DNA of 64,000 nucleotides from Lewinella sp. JB7 (GTDB lineage: Bacteria; Bacteroidota; Bacteroidia; Chitinophagales; Saprospiraceae), in contig NZ_JANCTD010000001.1 of the NCBI RefSeq assembly GCF_024297185.1, positions 817,396 through 881,395 of the forward strand, in the 5' to 3' direction. The notes beneath the pieces were generated by a model. The model saw only the letters and a program-made list of their open reading frames with translations, made no database searches and was not told the DNA's origin. Below, in pieces: positions 42,647 to 49,938 of this stretch; positions within the stretch are counted from its first letter, which is position 1; every line of letters begins with the position of its first letter. The position numbers were made by a program, and so were the translations under genes.

Positions 42647-44146
42647 TCACACCAAACCCAGGATCAGATACAGGGCAGCCGCCACCCCCCCGGCCAGGCC
42701 CGCATACGGCAACTGCGTCTTGACGTGGTCGATGTGGTCGGTAGCGGAAGCCAGGCTCGAAAGGATGGTGGTGTCCGATATTGGAGAGCAATGGTCGCCG
42801 AAGACGCCCCCGCCCAGTACCGCCGCGATGGCCATGAGAACGTTCGCGTCCATCTCCCGGGCCATGGGAACGGCAATCGGGATCATGATCGCGAAGGTGC
42901 CCCAGCTGGTCCCCGTGCTGAAGGCAATGAAGCAAGTGACCACGAACACGAGGAAGGGCACCAGACCCGGAGAGAGCCACCCCCGGGCAAGCTCCGAAAC
43001 GTAGATGCCGGTCTCCAACTGCTTACAGAGCGCGCCGATGGCAAAGGCCAGCAACATGAGGAGGGCCAGGGGGATGAGTCCGGCGATGCCCTTTAGCACC
43101 AGGTCCACCGATTCGCGAATGCCGAAGATGCCCTGAGCCTTGTAGATGACCATCGATACCAGTATGGAGATGGTCACCGCCGTAAGGACCGCCGTAGACC
43201 CACTTCCGCTGCCAATGGACTGAAAGATCATGGCTCCCGTTGATACGTCGGCTCCCGCGTTCCCGCCCAGAATTTCCCGCGCATCGGCCCAGCCCGTATA
43301 GGCCAACATGAACGGCATGCAGATGACCATGACCACGATGGGCACCACCATGTTGAATGCCCGGGGCCGGATGCCCTCCTTAGCTTCCACGCTGGTGAGG
43401 GATTCGTCGACCACCGGCTGGGCACCCTCGTTCAGGAATTTACCGGACCGGGCCCGTTGTTCGGCCTTTTTCATGGGACCCCACTCCACTCCGGTGAGTA
43501 CCACGATGGGCACGAGCACCAGTGCGGCGAAGGCGTAGAAGTTATAGCCCAACGCCCGGAGCATGGTGCCGAAGGGATTGGCGAAACCCTCCGCGGCCAG
43601 CAGCGTCATGATGAACGCGCCCCAACCGTTGAAGGGAATGAGGATGGAACTGGGGGCCGAGGAGGAGTCGGCGATGTAGGCTAGCTTTTCGCGACTGAGA
43701 CCGAGCTTGTCGAAGATCGGACGGTAGAGGGTGCCGACGGTAAGTACGCTGATGCTTGACTCCACGAAGACCAGCAGTCCGGTCAGCCAGGCCAACAACT
43801 GCACGACGATGCGGCTGGAACCGTCCCTACGTTCTTCGTAGGCGCGCAGGCGACGATCGATACTGGCGATGAAGCCATTAACGCCCCCGCTCCGCTGCAT
43901 GAACACGATGAGCGCCCCCACGAGCGCGCAGAACATGATTGTCCGGGTATTGCCGGCATCGGCGAAGACGTCCACCAGGCCCTGCAGGGTATCCAGGAAA
44001 CCCAGCCACGGGTTGCCCCCCGCCAGGATCACGTAGCCGAGAAAGATGCCGACCAGGAGGGAAATAAAGACCTGCCGGGTCAGGATAGCCAGTATAATGG
44101 CAATAACGGGGGGGAGAAGAGTAAGAAATCCGAGTTGTTCGGCCAT
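42647..44146 (-). CDS. NhaC-family Na+/H+ antiporter
   Basis: 499 residues from the ATG at 44146; the frame is open upstream to 44269. Eleven to twelve hydrophobic segments; LVFVESSISVLTVGTLYRPIFDKLGLSREKLAYIADSSSAPSSILIPFNGWGAF (read in parts) and TGTSWGTFAIMIPIAVPMA, GGGVFGDHCSPISDTTILSS are the signature of this transporter group. NhaC exchanges Na+ for H+ at the inner membrane; related members move amino acids (for example malate/lactate or arginine exchange), so the cation assignment is tentative. Fits a marine or saline habitat. Confidence 0.85.
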   Translation of the reverse strand: MAEQLGFLTLLPPVIAIILAILTRQVFISLLVGIFLGYVILAGGNPWLGFLDTLQGLVDVFADAGNTRTIMFCALVGALIVFMQRSGGVNGFIASIDRRLRAYEERRDGSSRIVVQLLAWLTGLLVFVESSISVLTVGTLYRPIFDKLGLSREKLAYIADSSSAPSSILIPFNGWGAFIMTLLAAEGFANPFGTMLRALGYNFYAFAALVLVPIVVLTGVEWGPMKKAEQRARSGKFLNEGAQPVVDESLTSVEAKEGIRPRAFNMVVPIVVMVICMPFMLAYTGWADAREILGGNAGADVSTGAMIFQSIGSGSGSTAVLTAVTISILVSMVIYKAQGIFGIRESVDLVLKGIAGLIPLALLMLLAFAIGALCKQLETGIYVSELARGWLSPGLVPFLVFVVTCFIAFSTGTSWGTFAIMIPIAVPMAREMDANVLMAIAAVLGGGVFGDHCSPISDTTILSSLASATDHIDHVKTQLPYAGLAGGVAAALYLILGLV

Positions 44147-44315
44147 ACGAAGCGTGGACAGGGGGTGAGAAAGTGCCGCGGGGCGCGGGGGCGGCTCCGG
44201 AACAAGGTAGCATTTTGCCCGTCGACGCCACACTCCCGCGCGTTGACCAGGGGCGGAGCGAATAAACATTTACCGGTTGGTGGGCGGTTAAAAGGAGGAA
44301 ACAACCTCCACCAGC

Positions 44316-44594
44316 ATGGCAAAGACGATAAAAACTATTGACCACAACCTCATTCGGGCCTTTGCTAACGCACGCAACGGGCTTCCGGCCATCGTCGATC
44401 AGGTGGAGGACGGCTACAACAGCCAGCCGCTGCGCATTCACTTCGACGAAATTGACAACGACGACGACTTCGACCTCAACCCCGTAAGCTGGGAAGTCTT
44501 TTTCGTGGAAATGCAGAACCGCGAACTGGCCCTGGCCTACGAAGAGGACGGCGATGATCCCTACTACTACGAGTTCGTGCCCGCCAACGCCTGA
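44316..44594 (+). CDS. Small acidic protein of unknown function
   Basis: 92 residues, very acidic (FDEIDNDDDFDLNPVSWEVFFVEMQNRELALAYEEDGDDP, read in parts) with a basic N-terminus MAKTIKTIDHNLIRAF. I do not recognise it. Its stop overlaps the start of the epimerase gene by one base (44594), so the pair is translationally coupled. Upstream, GGAGG (44294-44298) pairs with CCTCC (44305-44309) in a small hairpin 6 bases before the ATG. A role in the same process as the epimerase is only an inference. Confidence 0.7.
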   Translation: MAKTIKTIDHNLIRAFANARNGLPAIVDQVEDGYNSQPLRIHFDEIDNDDDFDLNPVSWEVFFVEMQNRELALAYEEDGDDPYYYEFVPANA

Positions 44595-45499
44595 TGAGTA
44601 TGCAGACGGTACTCATCGGCGGGGGAAGTGGATTTGTCGGCATGCATCTATCGCGTAAGTTGCGCAGCGCGGGCTACGAAGTGCGGCACCTGAGTCGCAG
44701 CGCCCGCCCGGACGCGGAGTTCCCGACATTTATCTGGGACATCCAAACGGGGGTCATCGACGCGGCGGCCTTCGACGGCATCGATTACGTGATCAATCTG
44801 GCAGGGGCGGGCATCGCCGACGAGCGCTGGACGGCCGAACGCAAGCAGGTGATCATCGCGAGCCGCACGGACTCCACGCGGCTCCTGGCCACGACGCTGG
44901 CACGCCTCGGCGTCACGCCTAAACTGTACCTCTCGGCCAGCGCCATCGGCTACTACGGCGACCGGGGAGAAGAGATTCTGGACGAAGCGGCAGCCCCCGG
45001 CAACGGATTTCTCAGCCACAGTTGCGTACTGTGGGAGGACTCCGTAGAAGAAGTAGCCCGACTGGGCGTACCGGTATTCATCAACCGCACGGGCATCGTG
45101 TTGCACCCCGAAGCCGGGGCCCTCGAAAAGATGCTGCTTCCCCTGAAGTTGCGCACCTCGACCTACTTCGGCAACGGTCGGCAGTTCTTCAGCTGGATAC
45201 ACATCGAGGATCTGGTGGGCATCTACGCCTACGCTATCGCAAACCAACTTACGGGGGTGTATAACGGAACCGCCCCCAACCCGGTCCGCAGCCGGGCCTT
45301 CGCCCAGTCGCTGGGTCCCGCCCTCCACAAATCCGCCCTGGTGGTGCCGGCACCGGCCGCCGCGCTGGAACTGGCGATGGGGGAAATGAGCCATACCGTC
45401 CTGGACAGCACCCGCTGTTCGGCGGCCAAGATCGAAGGGGCCGGTTATCGCTTCGCCTATCCGGAACTGAGTCAGGCTCTCGAACAGTTGCTGGGGTGA
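44594..45499 (+). CDS. TIGR01777-family NAD(P)-binding epimerase (SDR39U1-like)
   Basis: 301 residues. Extended short-chain dehydrogenase with VLIGGGSGFVGMHLSRKL, YVINLAGAGIADERW, LYLSASAIGYYGDRGEE and WIHIEDLVGIYAYAI, then the DUF1731-like C-terminal part. Members such as E. coli YfcH have no proven substrate. Cytoplasmic. Second gene of a tightly overlapping trio (one base with the acidic protein, four bases with the DUF4130-type gene). Confidence 0.88.
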   Translation: MSMQTVLIGGGSGFVGMHLSRKLRSAGYEVRHLSRSARPDAEFPTFIWDIQTGVIDAAAFDGIDYVINLAGAGIADERWTAERKQVIIASRTDSTRLLATTLARLGVTPKLYLSASAIGYYGDRGEEILDEAAAPGNGFLSHSCVLWEDSVEEVARLGVPVFINRTGIVLHPEAGALEKMLLPLKLRTSTYFGNGRQFFSWIHIEDLVGIYAYAIANQLTGVYNGTAPNPVRSRAFAQSLGPALHKSALVVPAPAAALELAMGEMSHTVLDSTRCSAAKIEGAGYRFAYPELSQALEQLLG

Positions 45500-46266
45500 T
45501 CTTTACGTACGACGGTACTTTTTCCGGCCTCCTGTCGGCCATTTTCGAAGCCTACCGCTTAAAGGCGGAGGTGACCGACATCGTCGCCGAAGATCGGTAC
45601 CAGCAACAACTCTTCGCGGCGGCAACCTACGTCGACACCCAACCGGAACACGCCGCCCGCGTTATGGCCGGACTCAAAAAAAGGAGCGGTAACGATCGGA
45701 TCGTCGAACTGCTGCGGCACGTCTACCTGACGGAGCAACCCGAGGTGGAGCGGTTGATCCTTTACTTCGTTCAGCGTCAGATGGCCGTGCACGGCCTGGA
45801 CATCAGCAAGGATGCCGGCGACGAGCGTATCCGGCGGATACTCCGGCTCAAGCAGCAGATGGGAAGAGAAGTGCACCGGATGCACGCCTTTGTCCGCTTT
45901 CAGCAGACCGCCGACGGTATGTACGTGTCCCTGGTCAATCCGGACTTCAATTGTCTGCCCCTGATCGGGGATCACTTCGCGGCCCGGTATCCGGCGATGG
46001 AGTGGCTGATTTACGACACCGGTCGCCATTACGGGCTCTACTGGAACAGCTCGACCAAACGGGCGGAATTCATTACCCTAGATGCTCAACAGGACTGCCG
46101 CCTGCGTAGTCTGTCTGCCGATGTACTGGAGGCCGGCGAAACCGACTACCAGGAACTCTGGCAGACGTACTTCCGGGCCGTCGATATTCCGGAGCGGAAG
46201 AACCTCAAACTCCACCTGCAGCACGTTCCCAAGCGCTACTGGAAGTACCTCACCGAAAAGATTTGA
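45496..46266 (+). CDS. TIGR03915/DUF4130-type putative DNA repair protein
   Basis: 256 residues from the GTG in a GTGA overlap with the previous stop. Starts MIFTYDGTFSGLLSAIFEAY, contains RMHAFVRFQQTADGMYVSLVNPDFNCLPLIGDHFAARY and ends VPKRYWKYLTEKI, the pattern of the family that accompanies a radical SAM protein (TIGR03916) and carries a uracil-DNA-glycosylase-related domain in some lineages. The radical SAM partner is not next to it here. Convergent overlap of 17 bases with the following GNAT gene. Confidence 0.82.
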   Translation: MIFTYDGTFSGLLSAIFEAYRLKAEVTDIVAEDRYQQQLFAAATYVDTQPEHAARVMAGLKKRSGNDRIVELLRHVYLTEQPEVERLILYFVQRQMAVHGLDISKDAGDERIRRILRLKQQMGREVHRMHAFVRFQQTADGMYVSLVNPDFNCLPLIGDHFAARYPAMEWLIYDTGRHYGLYWNSSTKRAEFITLDAQQDCRLRSLSADVLEAGETDYQELWQTYFRAVDIPERKNLKLHLQHVPKRYWKYLTEKI

Positions 46267-46741
46267 TCATGAAACGGTCGCAACTGCCGTGACCGGTGCT
46301 TCCCAGGGGGGCGGGCAGCGGCTCGAATCCGTACTTCTCGTATACCCGCGCCGCCGTGACCATGGAGGCCACCGTTTCCAGATACATACTCGCGAAACCA
46401 TCCGCACGGGCGCCGGCTAAGCACCGTTCCAGGAGAAGCTTCCCCCCGCCCTTCCCCCGGGCCGCGGGCAACAGGTACATCTTACGCAACTCACACACCG
46501 TACCGTCGCCACCGGCAAGCGGGGCGTACCCACCGACGCCCACCACCCCGGCCGCGGGGGAAGCTTCGGTCAGTACGAAAAAGGCCGACCGGGGCTGCGC
46601 GTAGGCGGCGTACATATCCTCCAGTTCGGGATCGTTGATGGAATATCCTGCGCCGACACAGCCGAATTCGGGCATGACGGTTCGCACGACGCGGGCCACG
46701 GCGGCATTGTCGGCGGGTGTGATGGGACGTAAGTGGAGCAT
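46250..46741 (-). CDS. GNAT N-acetyltransferase
   Basis: 163 residues. MLHLRPITPADNAAVARVVRTVM, the acetyl-CoA loop LPAARGKGGGKLLLERCL and YLETVASMVTAARVYEKYGF are standard GNAT elements. Substrate unknown; CELRKMYLLPAARGKGGG resembles the group acting on small amines or amino acids. It starts 7 bases after the hpt stop on the same strand and is likely in its operon. Confidence 0.87.
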   Translation of the reverse strand: MLHLRPITPADNAAVARVVRTVMPEFGCVGAGYSINDPELEDMYAAYAQPRSAFFVLTEASPAAGVVGVGGYAPLAGGDGTVCELRKMYLLPAARGKGGGKLLLERCLAGARADGFASMYLETVASMVTAARVYEKYGFEPLPAPLGSTGHGSCDRFMIKSFR

Positions 46742-46748
46742 GCGGTGA

Positions 46749-47303
46749 TTAGTACGTTTCTTCGAGTTGGTAGAGGGCAGGCAGGTGACGTCCCAGTCCG
46801 TCGTAGTCCAGACCGTAGCCCACTACGAATTTAGGGGGAATGGTGAATCCCACCAGGTCTACGGGAATATCCGCACGCTGCGCCTCCGGTTTGTGGAGCA
46901 AGGTGACCAGGGTCACGGAGCGTGGACCCAGTTCCCGTAGCTTCGGCAGAAAGGCCTGCATGGTCAGCCCGCTATCGACAATGTCTTCCACGAGCACGAC
47001 GTCCTTATCCCGGACCAATGATTCTTCCGGAGGAAGCAGCAGTTTAACCTCCCCGCCGGTTTCCGTACCGACGTAACTGCTGGTACGCACGAAGGAAACT
47101 TCCCCACCCAGGCGGCTGGCCCGTAGCAGGTCGGCCGCGAATATGAAGGCCCCCTTCAGCATAATGACGAAACTCGGGTTTCCGGCGGCCAGCCGCGCAT
47201 TCAGTTCATTGCCCAACTCGGTGACCCGCTCCTGAATGACCGCCTGACTCAGGAAGGGACGGAAGTAGTATTCGTGCAGCTTGATGCGGTCGGGTGGTAG
47301 CAT
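46749..47303 (-). CDS. hpt: Hypoxanthine phosphoribosyltransferase
   Basis: 184 residues. Purine salvage enzyme with the PRPP-binding motif VVLVEDIVDSGLTM, the substrate loop FVRTSSYVGTETGG, FVIMLKGAFIFAADLL near the start, and FVVGYGLDYDGLGRHLPALY at the end. It converts hypoxanthine and guanine to IMP and GMP in the cytoplasm. A promoter with perfect spacing lies just upstream, giving a leader of about 25 bases. The GNAT gene follows in the same unit. Confidence 0.95.
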   Translation of the reverse strand: MLPPDRIKLHEYYFRPFLSQAVIQERVTELGNELNARLAAGNPSFVIMLKGAFIFAADLLRASRLGGEVSFVRTSSYVGTETGGEVKLLLPPEESLVRDKDVVLVEDIVDSGLTMQAFLPKLRELGPRSVTLVTLLHKPEAQRADIPVDLVGFTIPPKFVVGYGLDYDGLGRHLPALYQLEETY

Positions 47304-47333
47304 GGGGGGAAGTTAGAGGTACGCAAGCGTGCG

Positions 47334-47362
47334 CAAAAATACCGGCTGTTTTACGATCCCAA
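47334..47362 (-). promoter_or_regulatory. Bacteroidota-type promoter of hpt
   Basis: Minus strand: TTG at 47360-47362, an 18-base spacer and TATTTTTG at 47334-47341. This is an exact match to the TTG/TAnnTTTG arrangement used by the primary sigma factor of the phylum. Confidence 0.8.
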
Positions 47363-47435
47363 AAAATGACCGAATGCTAAAGGCGAAGATTGGCCCCGTA
47401 AGCAAAGCATAGACCATCATCTCCCATTTGGAAGC

Positions 47436-47540
47436 ATGAAACGAATAATTCGGGTATCACCAAATATTATTTTATTCATATTCGTCAAGCCGACAATCCT
47501 GCGGAAACGCAGGGAAGCAAACAGCAAATTCGTTGCTTAG
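47436..47540 (+). other. Possible 34-residue basic hydrophobic peptide ORF (weak)
   Basis: ATG at 47436 opens MKRIIRVSPNIILFIFVKPT and continues to KFVA with a stop at 47538. Basic ends around a short hydrophobic core are seen in some small membrane-active peptides. It overlaps the structured-RNA candidate, and nothing else supports translation, so chance is a real possibility. Confidence 0.2.
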
Positions 47541-47572
47541 ACAATCTAAAATTTGCCCAAAAATGTCCGGCT
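47488..47572 (+). ncRNA. Candidate multi-stem structured RNA element
   Basis: Outer stem AGCCGACA (47488-47495) pairs with TGTCCGGCT (47564-47572, one bulged C). Inside are CCTGCG-GAAA-CGCAGG (47498-47513, a GNRA tetraloop), AAGCAA/TTGCTT (47515-47520 with 47533-47538) and TAGA/TCTA (47538-47548). The GNRA loop indicates the + strand. It sits in an AT-rich island between divergent transcripts. I cannot assign it to a known riboswitch or RNA family. Confidence 0.45.
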
Positions 47573-47665
47573 CCACACGATATTTATACGATAGCGAGAA
47601 ATGCCAAAATTTAATTCCTCACGCATTTTCGCGTTTAGGTTATGAACTTTGTTACAATAAGTTCC

Positions 47666-47774
47666 TATATTTGAATCAACGCAAAGCCGAAAGGCCGTTA
47701 GCGTGACTTAGAATAATTTGGTTTTATTTGGTTAGGGCTGAGGTGGTGCTGTGGTGGCACTGCCTCATTTTTTT
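47666..47774 (+). ncRNA. Candidate small RNA with own promoter element and terminator
   Basis: TATATTTG at 47666-47673 is a perfect -7 element (TTTG lies 14 bases upstream, closer than usual). After it comes a hairpin with AACG/CGTT and GCC/GGC stems, a CAAA bulge and a GAAA tetraloop (47678-47699), then a linker and an intrinsic terminator at 47740-47774. No protein gene on this strand precedes the terminator, so a short transcript of roughly 90-100 bases is the simplest reading. Confidence 0.45.
47740..47774 (+). terminator. Intrinsic terminator not attached to a + strand gene
   Basis: GAGGTGGTGC pairs with GCACTGCCTC (ten pairs, two of them G-U), loop TGTGGTG, followed by seven T. The T tract runs into the stop codon of the convergent lipoprotein gene. 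On the minus strand no T tract follows, so it acts on + strand transcription. Confidence 0.75.
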
Positions 47775-48303
47775 ACCACCCTACGGTAATGACCGCGTCG
47801 AGATCCTTACCGAAACGATTGGTCTGCTCGGTACGCATGCGGTAGCCCGCTCCGGGATCATAGTCCAGTCGGTGCAGCCCGTCGGAGAGCACGGTGCCCG
47901 TCCGCCGTAGGATCGAAATTCGCTCCGGCCGCTGACTTACCGTATACACCACCAGTTCGCGGGTTTCGAGGGTACTGTCGGTCGCGGTATACGTCTGGAT
48001 AAGGGTGTCGCCGGATTCATGCCGGTCGAGCCGGTACTTATCCAGGTAAGCGGGCTTGTTGATGTCGGCGTTGCGGAATACCCGCAGGTCGTTGGCGAAG
48101 TTGAGATCGCGCATCTCTTTGGTTTCCGTAGTGCCGTTAAGGACAATGGTCTTGGACACGGTAGGCCGCAGCTCCGTAAGGCTGTCCACCTGGGCGTCGA
48201 TGTAGCCGGCCAGATCGAAGAAGGGCTCCGGCCGCGTGGCGGGGTTGACTTCGTCGGCGTAGCAGCCGGAGAGGAAGAGCAGCAGCACGAGAACGCGGAT
48301 CAT
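47773..48303 (-). CDS. Putative lipoprotein of unknown function
   Basis: 176 residues with a lipoprotein signal (MIRVLVLLLFLSGCYADEV, cysteine 14). The mature part begins PEPFFDLAGYIDAQVDSLTELRPTVSKTI and is strand-rich; the FDLAGYIDAQ opening is seen in other Bacteroidota lipoproteins of unknown role. Anchored in a membrane, probably the outer one. Divergent from the glycosyltransferase with 39 bases between start codons. Confidence 0.75.
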   Translation of the reverse strand: MIRVLVLLLFLSGCYADEVNPATRPEPFFDLAGYIDAQVDSLTELRPTVSKTIVLNGTTETKEMRDLNFANDLRVFRNADINKPAYLDKYRLDRHESGDTLIQTYTATDSTLETRELVVYTVSQRPERISILRRTGTVLSDGLHRLDYDPGAGYRMRTEQTNRFGKDLDAVITVGW

Positions 48304-48342
48304 AGGCGAGGCGGTAACTTTACCTACCTAACGCATAGCTCC

Positions 48343-49938
48343 GTGAATAGTGGTAAGGAAATCTGGCCGGCCCTGGGCGCCCTCCTCCTGACCTGCCTGC
48401 TGTGGAGCTGGGGACTGGGCCGCCTCGACCTCTTCGACTGGGACGAAATCAACTTTGCCGAGATCGCCCGGGAGATGGTCCGGACCGGCAACCTACTCCA
48501 ACCAACCATCGACTTCCTCCCCTTCTACGAGAAACCCCCGCTCTTTCCCTGGATGCAGTGGGCGGCCTTTCGCGCCCTCGGCGTGGGGGAGTTCGCCGCC
48601 CGCCTGCCCAATATCCTGTGTGGCGCCCTCACCCTGGCCTTCCTCGGGTATTACGGCCACCGGCGCGGCGTAGGCTACTGGTGGGCGGCCTTCTACGCCG
48701 GCAGCCTACTGCCCTCCCTCTACTTCCGCTCGGGCATTATCGACCCCTGGTTCAACCTCTTCATTCTCCTGGCCGTGGCGGCCCTGTTTCCGGCCGGCCG
48801 GTTAACCACTCCCACGGTGCTGCGGAGCGGGTTCTTCCTCGGCCTGGCCATCCTCACGAAGGGTCCCGTAGCCGGACTGATCGTGGGCCTCGTCGCCGGC
48901 TGGTACCTGCTGCGCGGACGGAGACAAAACGTGCTGGCCTACGCCTCGATCGGACTGCTCTCACTTTTACCGGCCGCGATCTGGCTCCTGGCGATGTGGC
49001 AGGCCGACGGGGGATTCGTCCGGGCTTTTTTCGCCTACCAGTGGCGTCTGTTTACCCAGGAAGACGCGGGGCACGGCGGGTTCTTTGGCTACCACGTGGT
49101 GGTCCTGCTCATCGGGTGTTTTCCGGCGTCCTTTTTCGCCCTGCCGGCGCTCTTCGGAAGTGGCCGTTTCGCTTCGGCTACGGACCGCGGCATGCGGGTG
49201 CTGTTCTGGGTCACCCTCATACTGTTCTCGATCGTAAGTACAAAGATCGTTCATTACTCGAGTCTCTGCTACTTTCCCCTCACCTGGTTGGCTGCCCGGT
49301 GGACGGTCGCGGTCGGACCGCAGGCGATCTTCCCCCCTCGCTTACTGTTCGGACTCCGTTCGGTCTGGGCGATCTACCTCACCGCCACCCTGCTGGCCGC
49401 CGTGGCCGGTTGGACGATGGAGCACTGGTTGCCCCTGATCACCGATCCCGAATTACGATCCCGCCTGGAAATGCCCGTAACCTGGCCGTGGTACGCCGTC
49501 CTACCCGCGGTGGTCGTGGTCGCCCTGCTGGTGCTGGATGGGCACTTACACCTTCCCGTTTCCGGTCGGGCAACCCTGCACTTACTCGCGATGGGCGTAT
49601 TCTGCCTGCTCGCTCTGCCGGTCTTCGCGCCCCGCATTCAGCAGTACACCCAGGGGGCCGCCGTGGAGTTTTACCGGGGGCTCGCCGGCCGCGACGTGCT
49701 GTTGGAAACCTGCCGGTACAAGTCGTACACCCCGCTTTTCTACGGGGCGGGGACGCAGGAGCTGGGGGGAATTACCCGGGAGCAAGCTTTTTACGGGCCT
49801 ATCCGTCACCCGGTCTATTTTTCCAGTCCGCTGCGCCTCACGGACCGGGCCCGCCGTGACGTGCCGGACGCCGAACTGCTTTACCAGCGTGGCGGATTTT
49901 CCTTCTTTCGGCGCCCCGTGCCGGGGCCAGCGGACTAG
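48343..49938 (+). CDS. GT39/ArnT-like membrane glycosyltransferase
   Basis: 531 residues from the GTG at 48343; the open frame upstream overlaps the divergent lipoprotein gene and is not used. GT-C fold with about eleven membrane segments and the catalytic-loop motif LFDWDEINFAEIAREMVRTGNLL (DE pair), then FYEKPPLFPWMQW and LTKGPVAGLIVGLVAGWYLL. Such enzymes transfer a sugar from a polyprenyl phosphate to lipid A or protein on the [11 protein letters not shown] side. Acceptor unknown. Last 4 bases overlap the convergent PQQ dehydrogenase. Confidence 0.85.
   Translation: MNSGKEIWPALGALLLTCLLWSWGLGRLDLFDWDEINFAEIAREMVRTGNLLQPTIDFLPFYEKPPLFPWMQWAAFRALGVGEFAARLPNILCGALTLAFLGYYGHRRGVGYWWAAFYAGSLLPSLYFRSGIIDPWFNLFILLAVAALFPAGRLTTPTVLRSGFFLGLAILTKGPVAGLIVGLVAGWYLLRGRRQNVLAYASIGLLSLLPAAIWLLAMWQADGGFVRAFFAYQWRLFTQEDAGHGGFFGYHVVVLLIGCFPASFFALPALFGSGRFASATDRGMRVLFWVTLILFSIVSTKIVHYSSLCYFPLTWLAARWTVAVGPQAIFPPRLLFGLRSVWAIYLTATLLAAVAGWTMEHWLPLITDPELRSRLEMPVTWPWYAVLPAVVVVALLVLDGHLHLPVSGRATLHLLAMGVFCLLALPVFAPRIQQYTQGAAVEFYRGLAGRDVLLETCRYKSYTPLFYGAGTQELGGITREQAFYGPIRHPVYFSSPLRLTDRARRDVPDAELLYQRGGFSFFRRPVPGPAD

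Noticed and set aside
47498-47540. Resemblance to a cyclic di-GMP-I riboswitch core (GAAA loop, then GGGA and GCAAA) or to a tmRNA tag (GCAAACAGC)
   Set aside because: The second helix and the joining segments of the riboswitch do not fit, and no tRNA-like 3' end or TPsiC arm for tmRNA is present.
48402-49859. 485-codon + strand frame overlapping the GT39-type gene
   Set aside because: Alternative frame of the same DNA, Arg/Pro/Gly-rich, no membrane segments; the other frame has a clear GT-C fold.
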